Assembly (NCBI GenBank): GCA_021405325.1
Contig: QWII01000049.1
Span: 1 to 64,000, forward strand
Direction: 5' to 3'
DNA: 64,000 nt
Source: Caldilinea sp. CFX5
GTDB taxonomy: Bacteria; Chloroflexota; Anaerolineae; Caldilineales; Caldilineaceae
In this document: in pieces, positions 35,230 to 44,000 of the stretch
How the letters are laid out: each line of letters begins with the position of its first letter
How positions within the stretch are numbered: position 1 is the first letter of the stretch
The notes under the pieces: generated by a model
What the model saw: only the letters and a program-made list of their open reading frames with translations
Database searches by the model: none
What the model was told of the DNA's origin: nothing
Translations under genes and position numbers: made by a program

Positions 35230-36186
35230 ATGGCGCAACATACTTCTACCCAACCCATTGATCCGCTGACGCATCTAGTCGGCGGCAACCTGGATGAACC
35301 GACCGACGGCGCCGCACTGGCGGAGGCGGCCAGCTATAGTCGCTTCTACTTTCAGCGGCTCTTTCGCGAACGCACTGGCGAGACGCCGGGTGATTGTCGC
35401 CGCCGGTTGCTTTTAGAGCGCGCCGCCTATCAACTGCGTCACACCAAACGCCCAATCACCGATATTGCGTTGGAGGCCAACTTTGATTCGTTGGAAGGCT
35501 TTTCACGCGCCTTTCGGCGGGGCTATGGTCTCTCGCCCAGCCATTACCGCCGGTTGGAGCCGTTCAGTTGGTTGCTGGCGGCGCCCAATGATATTCACTA
35601 TGACCCGGTGATTGGCGCCGCGGTACGCCTGGCCCAACCCAGAGCAGAAGGAGGAAAAATGGACTTGACTGATCGCTTGATCGACCATGACCTGTGGTTA
35701 ACTCGCCGTTTGCTCGATGCGGCGGGTACGTTGACCGATACACAACTGGACGCTCCTTTGCCGCAGCCGGAACATCCGATCGCTTTTGAACAACCCGAGA
35801 AAACCTTGCGCGATGTGCTGGCGCGTATGGTCTTCACCAAGGAAGTTTGGGTCTCGGCGGTGCAAGGACGCCCCTTTGTTGATGCCAGTGATGAGTCGAT
35901 TCCCAAGTTACGCCAACGGATGGAAGCCGCCTATGGTGAATTCAAAGCCATTGTCCAACGCGTACGCACCGAGCAACTATGGGACACGGAATTTGTTGAT
36001 ATGCTCTGTGAACCGCCAGAGACTTTCACCTATGGCGGCATGATCGCCCATGTTGTCACCTTTTCCGCCTATCGCCGCTCCGCCGCCATTCGCGCCTTGG
36101 AACGGTGTGGCGTAACCGGGTTGAGCTATGGCGACCCCATTGAATGGGAGATGTCTTTAAAACCAAAAACAACTGACCCAAAATAA
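35230..36186 (+). CDS. AraC-type regulator fused to a DinB-like domain
   Basis: Residues 1-115 form an AraC/XylS helix-turn-helix pair (YSRFYFQRLFRERTGETP and ITDIALEANFDSLEGFSRAFRRGYGLSPS). After a linker, residues 145-318 look like a DinB-like four-helix bundle (LTDRLIDHDLWLTRRLLDAA, MIAHVVTFSAYRRSAAI). The histidines at the usual metal positions are partly recognisable. Such fusions are regulators of unknown ligand. The ATG at 35230 is preceded by only a weak site; an ATG at 35218 is possible. Confidence 0.8.
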   Translation: MAQHTSTQPIDPLTHLVGGNLDEPTDGAALAEAASYSRFYFQRLFRERTGETPGDCRRRLLLERAAYQLRHTKRPITDIALEANFDSLEGFSRAFRRGYGLSPSHYRRLEPFSWLLAAPNDIHYDPVIGAAVRLAQPRAEGGKMDLTDRLIDHDLWLTRRLLDAAGTLTDTQLDAPLPQPEHPIAFEQPEKTLRDVLARMVFTKEVWVSAVQGRPFVDASDESIPKLRQRMEAAYGEFKAIVQRVRTEQLWDTEFVDMLCEPPETFTYGGMIAHVVTFSAYRRSAAIRALERCGVTGLSYGDPIEWEMSLKPKTTDPK

Positions 36187-36207
36187 GTAGAACTCACGAT
36201 CGGGACA

Positions 36208-36284
36208 GGGGAGACCGCCAGGAAGGGGGTAAGAACTGTTCAGGATTACAAACGGACAGTTACCCCCTTCCCGGCGGTCTCCCC
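36208..36284. repeat. Large inverted repeat between AraC-DinB and SDR genes
   Basis: GGGGAGACCGCC (36208-36219) and GGAAGGGGGTA (36221-36231) pair with TACCCCCTTCC and GGCGGTCTCCCC (to 36284), with one mismatch and a roughly 25-base apical region. There is no T-run. Confidence 0.85.
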
Positions 36285-36354
36285 GGCTCTACACACGATG
36301 CTGTGTAACTTGTCTGAATGAACAACCGACGTTGAATGGAAAGGAAGCAAGCGA

Positions 36355-37248
36355 ATGAACCAAGACAAACCATTACGCCACCAAGTCGCCGTTGTCGCCG
36401 GTGCAACCAGAGGCGCCGGACGCGCCATCGCCGTCGAATTAGGGGCTGCTGGAGCAACCGTTTACTGCACTGGCCGCAGTGTGCGTGGACAACGCTCTGA
36501 TATTAACCGGGGAGAAACCATTGACGAAACGGCAGAACTGGTGACGGCACGGGGTGGCGTTGGCATCGCTGTGCGTGTTGACCACAGCCAGCCGGCAGAA
36601 GTTGCAGCGTTCTTCCAGCGGGTCGCCGCCGAACAGCAAGGGCAGTTGGATATTTTGGTCAACGACGTTTGGGGCGGCGAAGCCTTGATCGAATTTGGCA
36701 AAGCTTTCTGGGAGATGGATCTCACTAAAGCGTTAACCATGATCGAGCGCGCTATCTTCACCCATATCATCACCAGTCACTTTGGCGCACCTTTGATGGT
36801 GACGCGCAATCAGGGCTTGATCATCGAAGTCACCGACGGCGATTCCCTGAACTACCGGGGCAACTTGGCTTATGACTTTGCCAAGACGGGAGTGATCCGG
36901 CTGGCGTTGGCGCAAGCAGAAGATTTGAAGGAAAAAGGGCTGGACGGCATCACGGCCCTTGCCCTCACCCCCGGCTTTCTGCGTTCGGAACAGATGCTCG
37001 ATCACTTTGGCGTCACCGAAGCCAACTGGCGTGACCAGATCAAAAATGATCCCTACTTCGCCGAGAGCGAGACGCCCTATTACATCGGTCGGGCCGTGGT
37101 GGCGCTGGCGACGGATCCCAACGTCCATCAAAAACATGGTCAAGCCTGGGCCACCTGGACGCTCTCCGATGAGTATGGCTTTACCGATGTCGATGGCAGT
37201 CGCCCCCATTGGGGTCGCTTCTTTGCAGAAATGCAGGGAAAGGTATAG
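36355..37248 (+). CDS. Short-chain dehydrogenase/reductase
   Basis: The 297-residue protein has an SDR Rossmann fold with the cofactor motif GATRGAG (16-22), DILVNDVWGG and the catalytic pair Tyr173/Lys177 in YDFAK. Thr160 stands near the usual Ser position. The substrate cannot be told. The ATG is preceded by GGAAAGGAAGCAAGCGA. A promoter-like TATAAT inside its 3' end (37249-37254) may serve the following toxin-antitoxin pair. Confidence 0.88.
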   Translation: MNQDKPLRHQVAVVAGATRGAGRAIAVELGAAGATVYCTGRSVRGQRSDINRGETIDETAELVTARGGVGIAVRVDHSQPAEVAAFFQRVAAEQQGQLDILVNDVWGGEALIEFGKAFWEMDLTKALTMIERAIFTHIITSHFGAPLMVTRNQGLIIEVTDGDSLNYRGNLAYDFAKTGVIRLALAQAEDLKEKGLDGITALALTPGFLRSEQMLDHFGVTEANWRDQIKNDPYFAESETPYYIGRAVVALATDPNVHQKHGQAWATWTLSDEYGFTDVDGSRPHWGRFFAEMQGKV

Positions 37249-37304
37249 TATAATCGTAGATTGACAAGCATAGCGGGCGTTGTTTACCGAGCTAGGAGTC
37301 GAGT

Positions 37305-37559
37305 ATGACACAAGTAGCACTCTCTGATCATATTTTCGAGAGACTTCAATTCGTTGCTACCAAAAGACAAACCACAGTGACTACACTTTTGGAAAACATG
37401 GTGGAAACTTATTTGGTAGAAGACGAGTATAATGAAGCCGACGACCCAGCGATCAATTTACTCTACGGCCCTACGGATCTTTCGATGCGCGCCAAAGAAA
37501 TTTTGCGTGAAGAGATAACTTCTTACAGTGGCTGGACACAAAAACCGATGGATCTATGA
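37305..37559 (+). CDS. Antitoxin-like partner of a PIN toxin
   Basis: This 84-residue protein begins with a ribbon-helix-helix-like segment (VALSDHIFERLQFVATKR, then TVTTLLENMVETYL) and has an acidic C-terminal half. It overlaps the PIN gene by four bases (ATGA), the usual antitoxin-first order. It presumably binds the toxin and the promoter. A GAGCTAGGAGTCGAGT region carries the ribosome site. Confidence 0.7.
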   Translation: MTQVALSDHIFERLQFVATKRQTTVTTLLENMVETYLVEDEYNEADDPAINLLYGPTDLSMRAKEILREEITSYSGWTQKPMDL

Positions 37560-37966
37560 TTGCAATTGCTGATACTGGCTTCGTGTTGGCCGTAGCTGTA
37601 ACGACGGATCAAAGACATGCCGAATGCTTGACTGCTTATCGTCAGTACAAGCGAATTTATTTGCCGCAAAGCACTCTGGCCGAAGTTGCTTATTTGATTA
37701 CACGGAATGGTGGCAATGCAGCGACGGCTTACTTTCTACATGGCTTGTCTCGTACCAAATATCAATTAGTGCCACTGGAAGCAGTAGATGTCATTCGAAC
37801 TGCACAGTTGTTACTACAATTTGCGGATGCGCGCATTGATTTTGTTGACATCACAATTGCGGCGGTCGCGGAACGTTTAAATATTACGCGAATCCTGACA
37901 ATTGACCACCGTGACTTTCGTTTGCTAAGACCGGTACACTGCCCCTACTTTGAGCTTCTTCCGTAA
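37556..37966 (+). CDS. PIN-domain toxin (VapC-like RNase)
   Basis: The 136-residue product shows the PIN fold with Asp6 in IADTGF, an acidic central residue in STLAEVAYLI, and the pair in ARIDFVDITIAAVAE and LTIDHRDF near the end. VapC-type toxins cleave tRNA or rRNA. It is translationally coupled to the preceding antitoxin gene. Confidence 0.85.
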   Translation: MIAIADTGFVLAVAVTTDQRHAECLTAYRQYKRIYLPQSTLAEVAYLITRNGGNAATAYFLHGLSRTKYQLVPLEAVDVIRTAQLLLQFADARIDFVDITIAAVAERLNITRILTIDHRDFRLLRPVHCPYFELLP

Positions 37967-37980
37967 AGCATCGCCGTTTT

Positions 37981-38565
37981 ATGAAACACATTCAAAAGAC
38001 GCTGGTCATTTGGTGGCGCTATGGCAAAGAACACAGTGAAGGCGACGGTTTTCGTATCAACCCGTCAGTCGTTGTTGAGCAACACTTGACGGCCAAAGCG
38101 ACCCATTTCCGGGCAACGTCGACAGAACAGTGGCGTTGGTGGCGTGAGGGCAGCCTGATTGTCGAGCGGCCCAATCCCAACGGCTATGGCTATGGGCCGG
38201 ATTCGCGCATTTACTACTTGATTGATCGTGGCCTCACCGTTGTTGAAAATATCCACCTCCCCGACCCGTGGCAGGCATGGCCGTGGTATATTCACCTGGC
38301 CGACATCTTTTATGATGCTCACCGCGACTGCTGGATCAGCAAAGACCTCTTTTGCGACGTGATCCTCACCCCCGATGGCCGGCAGTATCATGTGCATGAC
38401 CTGGGGGACTTGGGCCATGTGTTGGAACTTGGCTTGATTTCGCCGGCAACCGCTCACCAAATTTTACGGCGTATGGATGCGCTCTTGGAAGCGATTGCGT
38501 TAGGGCAATTCCCATTCCCAGAGATTGGCGAGGCACAGGCGCTCTGTCGGCGGTTGGGCTGGTAA
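37981..38565 (+). CDS. DUF402-like protein
   Basis: The 194-residue product resembles the DUF402 fold also seen in FomD and in RNase-associated domains. It is rich in Trp in the first half (VIWWRYGK, TEQWRWWREGS). The second half has WYIHLADIFYDAHRDCW, DVILTPDGRQYHVHDLGDL and GLISPATAHQI, where acidic residues would hold a metal. It may be a nucleotide phosphatase, but no substrate can be inferred. It starts 14 bases after the PIN gene and might be cotranscribed. Confidence 0.65.
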   Translation: MKHIQKTLVIWWRYGKEHSEGDGFRINPSVVVEQHLTAKATHFRATSTEQWRWWREGSLIVERPNPNGYGYGPDSRIYYLIDRGLTVVENIHLPDPWQAWPWYIHLADIFYDAHRDCWISKDLFCDVILTPDGRQYHVHDLGDLGHVLELGLISPATAHQILRRMDALLEAIALGQFPFPEIGEAQALCRRLGW

Positions 38566-38615
38566 CAGGCTGGTGGTCGCATGGTAGCACAGTAGCACAG
38601 TTGAAACTGGCTACT

Positions 38616-38674
38616 AACAGCGAGAAGCCGCCTCAACGGCTGGATCTTAGCCGCTGAGGCGGCTTCTCGCTGTT
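38616..38674. repeat. Inverted repeat after the DUF402-like gene
   Basis: Perfect 20-bp arms, AACAGCGAGAAGCCGCCTCA (38616-38635) and its complement (38655-38674), enclose a 5-bp inner stem (CGGCT with AGCCG). It is not followed by T, so it is recorded as a repeat. Confidence 0.9.
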
Positions 38675-38740
38675 GGCGGGGGGATTGATCCCCCTGAACC
38701 CTGAAACGAACAACACATACAGAATCAAAAAATTTCCCTC

Positions 38741-38770
38741 TTGACATTTGCCCAAAACGTGTGATAGACT
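38741..38770 (+). promoter_or_regulatory. Promoter of the ABC-F leader transcript
   Basis: TTGACA (38741-38746) and TAGACT (38765-38770) are 18 bases apart. The transcript would begin near 38777, about 49 bases before the leader-peptide ATG and 250 bases before the ABC-F gene. Confidence 0.8.
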
Positions 38771-38825
38771 TGCGTCGCAAGTGAATTTGGTTTGCGATTG
38801 GTTTATTTTATCTGAGGCGTATCCG

Positions 38826-38894
38826 ATGAGACTGAGCAACACAGGAACTGTTTCCATCTTCCTTGTCGGAGTGCGCCTGTTGCTCAAGCCATAA
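38826..38894 (+). CDS. Leader peptide of the ABC-F gene
   Basis: A 22-codon frame has a good ribosome site (TGAGGCG, nine bases upstream). It begins MRLSNTGTV and contains SIFLV at residues 10-14, close to the IFVI stall motif of the ErmC leader, and then RLLLKP. Its own coding sequence folds: 38833-38841 pairs with 38878-38886. It stops just before the first of two terminators. A drug- or amino-acid-dependent stalling role is inference. Confidence 0.75.
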   Translation: MRLSNTGTVSIFLVGVRLLLKP

Positions 38895-38915
38895 GCCTAA
38901 TCTACTCGTTCATGG

Positions 38916-38954
38916 CGGCCACGGTGCATTCTGCCTGTGGCCGTTTTCTTTTTC
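38916..38954 (+). terminator. First attenuator terminator of the ABC-F leader
   Basis: CGGCCAC (38916-38922) pairs with GTGGCCG (38937-38943) and is followed by TTTTCTTTTT. The right arm can instead pair over 11 bases (38935-38945) with the left arm of the next terminator (38970-38980), giving an antiterminator. Confidence 0.8.
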
Positions 38955-38969
38955 TACCGATTGTGTTGT

Positions 38970-39007
38970 AACGGCCACAGAGATCATCTCTGTGGCCGTT
39001 TTGTTTT
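38970..39007 (+). terminator. Second attenuator terminator of the ABC-F leader
   Basis: AACGGCCACAGAGA (38970-38983) pairs perfectly with TCTCTGTGGCCGTT (38987-39000), loop TCA, followed by TTGTTTTT. It lies only about 25 bases before the ABC-F start. Its left arm is the part that can pair with the first terminator. Confidence 0.88.
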
Positions 39008-39030
39008 TAAAGGTTTCGGTGAGCAAAGCA

Positions 39031-40677
39031 ATGCTACTAACGATTGACAACATTTCCAAAGCGTATGGCGACAACCTGGTCCTTAACCACGTTACCTTTG
39101 CCCTACCCTATGGTCAGAAATTAGGCTTGGTGGGGGCTAACGGCGTTGGCAAAAGTACGCTGATCAAAATTATCACCGGTGAAATTGAGCCAGATGACGG
39201 TTGTGTGCAATTAGCCGGCGGTGCTGAACTGGGCTACTTGGCGCAAACGCTCACGACAGCCGAAGGTCAAACCATCGACCAGTTGATCGACATAACGCTG
39301 GGCAACCTCCGGCAGATGGAAGCGCAGTTGCGTCACCTGGAAGCAGCCATGATACAGCCGGGCGACGAGTTGGGCACTTTGCTGGCCGAGTACAGCGCGC
39401 TGACCGAACAGTTCGAGCGGCGGGGCGGCTATGATCTCGACTACCGGCTGGATCAGGTGATGGCTGGGCTGGGCATTGCTCACCTGGCTCGTGATCGGCT
39501 GGTGGCAACCCTTTCCGGTGGCGAGAAGTCGCGGGTAGGACTGGCGGCGTTGCTCCTGGCCGCGCCGGATCTGCTGCTGCTCGATGAGCCGACCAACCAT
39601 CTCGATTTTGCCGCACTGGGCTGGTTGGAGAGTTATTTGCAGAGCTACAAGGGGGGTGTCTTGGTTGTCTCCCATGATCGCCACTTTCTCAATCAGACCG
39701 TGACAACCATTGTCGAGATCGGTAACTATGATTTCTATGCCCAAATGAAGGAGTTGGCGCGCACCAAATGGATCGAAAGCTATTGGGCGCAACAGGAGGA
39801 GATTCGCGAACTGCGCAAGCTTATGAAGCGCAAAGCGCACACCAATCCCTTTGCCCGTGCGCCACGTGACAACGACAAATTTGCCTATACCTTCAAGGCG
39901 GAGAAGATGCAGGTGTCGCTCTCACGCGATATTCGTTCTGCCGAAGAGAAGTTGCGGCGGATTGAGGAAGACCCCATTCCCAAACCGCCGTCGGAACTGA
40001 AGATCAATCCCGACTTTGATCCGCAAGTGCTGACCAGCAAGACGCCGATCACGGTGGATCGGGTGAGCAAAGCGTATGGCGATCATCTGGTGCTGGATAA
40101 TGTGAGTTGCACCATCGAGCCGCACAGCCGCATTGTCATCATTGGCCCGAATGGCGCGGGCAAGAGTACGCTGCTCAAGATCATGGCCGGGGTGGCGCTG
40201 CCGGATAGCGGTACGGTCGATGTTGCGCCCAGTGTGGTGCTTGGTCATCTTGACCAAGAACAAGAGACGCTCGTCACTAACGGTACGCTCTTTGATGTCT
40301 ACCGCAATGGCCGCGTTGGCGACTGGGAAGAGTTCAAGGCCGAACTGCTGGGCTACGGTCTCTTCACCTGGCCGGACTTGCTGAAACCGGCAGGAACGTT
40401 GAGTGTGGGGCAGAAACGCAAGTTGCAAATTGCCACCCTGATGGCGCAAAAAGCCAACCTGCTCCTCCTCGACGAGCCGACCAACCATATCAGCCTGGAT
40501 GTCTTGGAGGAATTTGAACAAGCGCTGCTCGACTTTGCCGGCCCCGTCGTGGCGATCTCGCACGACCGCCGCTTTATCGAACGCTTTGCCAACGAAATTT
40601 GGGAGATGCGCGACGGTCGCTTAACACGTTTTCTCGGTGACTGGACGCGCTACCAGGACGTGATGCGTGTTGCGTGA
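39031..40677 (+). CDS. ABC-F family ATPase, antibiotic-resistance-like
   Basis: ABC-F proteins bind the ribosomal E site; some displace antibiotics. The 548 residues hold two ATPase domains: Walker A at 35-43 and 372-380, LSGGEKS at 161-167, Walker B LLLLDEP at 181-187 and 477-483. The second signature is degenerate (LSVGQ, 457-461), as in actinobacterial resistance proteins such as TlrC and OleB. The interdomain linker spans about 240-340. ATG 39031 has GGTGAG eight bases upstream; GTG 39019 is an alternative. The attenuated leader supports drug induction. Confidence 0.9.
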   Translation: MLLTIDNISKAYGDNLVLNHVTFALPYGQKLGLVGANGVGKSTLIKIITGEIEPDDGCVQLAGGAELGYLAQTLTTAEGQTIDQLIDITLGNLRQMEAQLRHLEAAMIQPGDELGTLLAEYSALTEQFERRGGYDLDYRLDQVMAGLGIAHLARDRLVATLSGGEKSRVGLAALLLAAPDLLLLDEPTNHLDFAALGWLESYLQSYKGGVLVVSHDRHFLNQTVTTIVEIGNYDFYAQMKELARTKWIESYWAQQEEIRELRKLMKRKAHTNPFARAPRDNDKFAYTFKAEKMQVSLSRDIRSAEEKLRRIEEDPIPKPPSELKINPDFDPQVLTSKTPITVDRVSKAYGDHLVLDNVSCTIEPHSRIVIIGPNGAGKSTLLKIMAGVALPDSGTVDVAPSVVLGHLDQEQETLVTNGTLFDVYRNGRVGDWEEFKAELLGYGLFTWPDLLKPAGTLSVGQKRKLQIATLMAQKANLLLLDEPTNHISLDVLEEFEQALLDFAGPVVAISHDRRFIERFANEIWEMRDGRLTRFLGDWTRYQDVMRVA

Positions 40678-40750
40678 ACCAACATTGCCTAACAGCCAAC
40701 AAAGCGTTGCCTCATCCTTCGCGAAGCGCAGGAACCGCTGAATTATTTCT

Positions 40751-40817
40751 GTGTTCCTTCTATCCGTGTTTAGTCTGTGGCCGATCACAAAAGACTAAAC
40801 ACGGATAGAAGGAACAC
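40751..40817. repeat. Dispersed palindrome family, copy 3
   Basis: Perfect 26-bp arms (40751-40776 and 40792-40817) surround a 15-base loop. The arm reads GTGTTCCTTCTATCCGTG and continues TTTAGTCT, combining features of the copies at 19.7 and 33.6 kb. It lies between the ABC-F and GNAT genes. The rest of the 40678-40894 gap shows nothing else. Confidence 0.9.
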
Positions 40818-40894
40818 GAAATTCGTAAAGCTTACTCTGGTTACATATGTTTTCGCTTACCAAATGATTCAATCACGAAATAGGAGTTGTTGTC

Positions 40895-41938
40895 GTGAAT
40901 CCGATACTGAAAGAACCAATCAAGGAACAAATCGACCTGCCGGACGGCTTCATTTTGCGTTCGCCAACGATGGCCGATGTGCCGGGTGTGGTCGCTGTGA
41001 TGAACGCCAATTGGCAGAAGTTGCAGGGGACCGAACCCTTTACCGTTGAAGAGGTGAGCGGCGACTGGTCGGAACCCGGCTTTGATCTGGCAACCGAGGC
41101 GCGGGTGATCACCACCGCTGCCGGCCAGATTGTTGCCCATGTCGATTTAGTCTGCCGCACGCCCTTTGTCCGGGCAATGGTCTGGGCGCGCACCCATCCT
41201 GACTATTGTGGCCTGGGCTTTGGAACGCGATTGGCGCAGTGGGCGGAAGCCTGTGTAGAGACAAAAATGGCCGCCGCGCCGGATGATGCGCGCCTGACCA
41301 TCGAATGTAGCAACCTGGCGCAAGATCACGCCGCATCTGACCTGCTTACCGGGCTGGGCTATCCACACAGCCGCAGCTTCTACAGCATGAAGATCGAGAT
41401 GGAAGCGCCCCCGCCGGCTCCCGTCTGGCCTGCCGGCATTACGGTGCGGCCAATGCGCGTTGGTGAAGAGGCTGCCGTCTTCCGCGCCAAAGACGACGCC
41501 TTTGTCGATCATTGGGGGCATATTGAAACGCCTTTTGAAGAAGCCTTTGCCCTCTGGTCGCACCACCTGGCGAGCAACCCGCGCCATGATCCCAACACCT
41601 TCTTCCTGGCGCTGCACGGTGACGAGATCGCCGGGGTGGCGCTTTGTGTGCCGCAGGACGACGAGTTCCCCGACATGGCCTGGATCGACAGCCTGGGCGT
41701 CCGTCGCCCCTGGCGGCGACAAGGGTTGGCGTTGGCGCTCTTGCACCATTGCTTTGGCGAGTTCTACCGCCGGGGCATCAAACAGGTCGGCCTGGGCGTC
41801 GATGCCAGCAGCCTCACCGGGGCCGTGCGCCTCTATGAAAAGGCGGGGATGCAGACCTTCCGTCAATTCAAGGTCTATGAAAAAGAAATCCGGCCAGGGC
41901 GCGACTTCGCAACGCGCACTGTAACTCCAGTTGAGTGA
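40895..41938 (+). CDS. Tandem GNAT acetyltransferase
   Basis: Two GNAT folds are joined in 347 residues. The first (about 15-165) has the acetyl-CoA loop HPDYCGLGFGTRL; the second (about 180-340) has SLGVRRPWRRQGLALALLHH and ends LYEKAGMQTFRQFKVYEKEI. This layout is like mycothiol synthase and related tandem GNATs, but mycothiol synthesis cannot be claimed. The GTG start at 40895 follows TAGGAGTTGTTGTC. Confidence 0.85.
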   Translation: MNPILKEPIKEQIDLPDGFILRSPTMADVPGVVAVMNANWQKLQGTEPFTVEEVSGDWSEPGFDLATEARVITTAAGQIVAHVDLVCRTPFVRAMVWARTHPDYCGLGFGTRLAQWAEACVETKMAAAPDDARLTIECSNLAQDHAASDLLTGLGYPHSRSFYSMKIEMEAPPPAPVWPAGITVRPMRVGEEAAVFRAKDDAFVDHWGHIETPFEEAFALWSHHLASNPRHDPNTFFLALHGDEIAGVALCVPQDDEFPDMAWIDSLGVRRPWRRQGLALALLHHCFGEFYRRGIKQVGLGVDASSLTGAVRLYEKAGMQTFRQFKVYEKEIRPGRDFATRTVTPVE

Positions 41939-41947
41939 GTGAATCAT

Positions 41948-41993
41948 TAATGGAGAATGGATAACAATTAACCATTCTCCATTCTCCATTAAC
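41948..41993. repeat. Short inverted repeat between the two GNAT genes
   Basis: TTAATGGAGAATGG is followed after about 11 bases by CCATTCTCCATTCTCCATTAA, which contains the complementary word twice. It fits the word-repeat hairpin design seen in the ribosomal cluster. Confidence 0.7.
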
Positions 41994-42012
41994 TATTAGA
42001 AAGGAATTTGCT

Positions 42013-42975
42013 ATGCTGACAATTCGTCCCTTTGAGTACACTGAGTCTGATTACGCCGCCGCCGTTGCCATCCAGAATGCGGTTTGGCCGGATCAACCGG
42101 AAACGGTGGCGTGGTGGCAACACCGCGATCAGATACGCAACCCGCAATATTTCTATCAATCACTGCTGGTTGAAGCAGAAGGGCAGGTTGTGGCCGTTGG
42201 CCATATGATGGAGACGCCCTGGTCCTATCGCCCTGGCAAATATGCAATCGGTTTGATGGTGGATCCGGCCTATGAACGGCGTGGCATTGGCGCCATGCTT
42301 TATGACTACATCATCAACGCACTAGCCCAACGACAGTTGCCGCCGACGATGTTGATTAGCAATGTCCGTGAAGATAAAAAGCAAAGCGTCCACTTTTTAC
42401 AACAGCGTGGCTTTCAACAGGTGATGCGCTCCCCCATCTCGCGCTTGGACCTCGCAAGCTTTGACGGCAGCCGCTTTGCTGCTGTCAAGACCAAGGTGCA
42501 GGCATCAGGCATTGCGATTTATGCCATGACTGAACTGGCCAAGATCGACCCTGACCATCGACAAAAAATCTATGAACTGGATTGGCAATGTACGCTGGAT
42601 GAGCCGCTGCCCGACGCACCGACCAAGCCCTCCTTTGCGGATTACACCAAGTTTTTCTTTGAAAGCCCGAACTTTATTCCCGAAGGTTGTTTCATTGCCG
42701 TCGACAAAGGGGAGTATGTGGGCTTGTCCAACCTTTTTCACAATCCTGGGCAACCCACGAACATTAATACCGGCTTTACTGCGGTTCTACGCCCATACCG
42801 CCGGCGCGGCATTGCCACTGCGCTCAAGTTGCACGCGATCGCCTATGCCCAACAACGGGGCTATCAGAGCATCAAGACCGGCAATGAAGAGAACAATCCC
42901 ATGCTTGCCATTAATCTCACCTTGGGCTTTGTGCCACAACCAGCCTGGCTCGATTTCCAAAAGGTGATTGACTGA
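42013..42975 (+). CDS. GNAT acetyltransferase, two-domain
   Basis: The 320-residue protein has an N-terminal GNAT domain with GLMVDPAYERRGIGAMLYD and a second region with TAVLRPYRRRGIATALKLHA and NPMLAINLTLGF near the end. Both acetyl-CoA loops look intact. It follows another tandem GNAT gene, possibly as an old duplication, though direct similarity is low by eye. An AAAGGAATTTGCT site precedes the ATG. Confidence 0.85.
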   Translation: MLTIRPFEYTESDYAAAVAIQNAVWPDQPETVAWWQHRDQIRNPQYFYQSLLVEAEGQVVAVGHMMETPWSYRPGKYAIGLMVDPAYERRGIGAMLYDYIINALAQRQLPPTMLISNVREDKKQSVHFLQQRGFQQVMRSPISRLDLASFDGSRFAAVKTKVQASGIAIYAMTELAKIDPDHRQKIYELDWQCTLDEPLPDAPTKPSFADYTKFFFESPNFIPEGCFIAVDKGEYVGLSNLFHNPGQPTNINTGFTAVLRPYRRRGIATALKLHAIAYAQQRGYQSIKTGNEENNPMLAINLTLGFVPQPAWLDFQKVID

Positions 42976-42996
42976 AATTGATAGGGCGCTTGTTGC

Positions 42997-43803
42997 TTAA
43001 ACCCTTGCCAGTCCCATGCCAAAGAGTAGCGCCAAGAGGATCGGCTGGTGGATCACATAGATAACGAGCGAATGTTTGCCCAGCCACTGAAGCAGCCGCA
43101 CCGGCAGCCAGGCGGAGCGGTCGGGCAGCGGCAGAATGCGTCCCTGTGGCGTGTAGACGGTGTTCCCAATCGCAACGCCCAGTAGCACCACGCCGAACCA
43201 GGGGATCAGCGGGAAATAGTCGAGCGGGGCGTAGAGGCGTGTGTGAAAGCCAAGCCAGTCCAGCCAGTTGTGGGAAAGATAGGTGTAACGGATGAAGCCG
43301 CCGACCACAAAGAAGACGGCCCAGAGCAGAAAGTTGAGCCAGCGAAATTCAATCAACGGGTAGGCCAGGATGATCGCCGTGCCGATCAAGTGCAGCACAC
43401 CAAAGTGAACATAGCCAAAGCCGCTGAGCCAGCCGAAGAGGGTAAAGCCCATGCCGACGCCAAAGATGCGCAGCCCGCGCCAGAAAAACTTGGGGAAGAG
43501 CGATACGCCATCCTTCTGCTGCGCCTTCGCCCGCCGGTAGCTCACCGTGAGCGAAACACCCACCAATACCAGAAAGGTGATCGCCGTGGTGCGCTGGAAA
43601 TATTTCCAAAAGCCGGCGTACAGCACCACATCCGGCGTGATACGAAAGATGACCAAATCCCACATGAGGTGAAAGATCACCATCATGATGATTGCCACGC
43701 CCCGTAACGTATCAATTTCCCAATAACGGCCGCTTCCCGGCGTGGTCTGTGCGGTTGCCCCATACGATTGTTCCACCGATTGTTTCACAGGTGCAGTTGT
43801 CAT
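42997..43803 (-). CDS. DUF1624 membrane acyltransferase-like protein
   Basis: This protein of about 268 residues has seven or eight membrane segments. It begins with the DUF1624/heparan-alpha-glucosaminide acetyltransferase motif RYWEIDTLRGVAIIMMVIFHLMWD, including the conserved Arg and His. Later GFHTRLYAPLDYFPLIPWFGVVLLGVAIG is also typical. It probably transfers acyl groups to a surface glycan, which is inference. The ATG at 43803 has GAGGGAAG upstream; the ATG at 43830 has none. Confidence 0.82.
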   Translation of the reverse strand: MTTAPVKQSVEQSYGATAQTTPGSGRYWEIDTLRGVAIIMMVIFHLMWDLVIFRITPDVVLYAGFWKYFQRTTAITFLVLVGVSLTVSYRRAKAQQKDGVSLFPKFFWRGLRIFGVGMGFTLFGWLSGFGYVHFGVLHLIGTAIILAYPLIEFRWLNFLLWAVFFVVGGFIRYTYLSHNWLDWLGFHTRLYAPLDYFPLIPWFGVVLLGVAIGNTVYTPQGRILPLPDRSAWLPVRLLQWLGKHSLVIYVIHQPILLALLFGMGLARV

Positions 43804-43839
43804 CCTTTGTTCGCTTCCCTCTTCCGCCATCTTGCATTT

Positions 43840-43869
43840 ATGACACGATTATCGGCTCTATAGTATAAT
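43840..43869 (+). promoter_or_regulatory. Probable promoter of the DUF3105 gene
   Basis: ATGACA (43840-43845) and TATAAT (43864-43869) are 18 bases apart, about 130 bases before the ATG at 44001. The divergent DUF1624 gene starts at 43803. Confidence 0.55.
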
Positions 43870-44000
43870 GCACTACTCATTCAGGTCAATCTATTACAGG
43901 CGTGGAACGTAAAAGCTACGCCTTGAACAATTCGCGGGAGCAGCAGAGCAGGGAGAACACACCTTCACCCTGTCACCCTATCACTTACCCAGGAGGAACG

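Noticed and set aside
40895..42975. Mycothiol synthase call for the tandem GNAT
   Set aside because: The two-domain layout is similar, but no other mycothiol genes are present and tandem GNATs have many roles.
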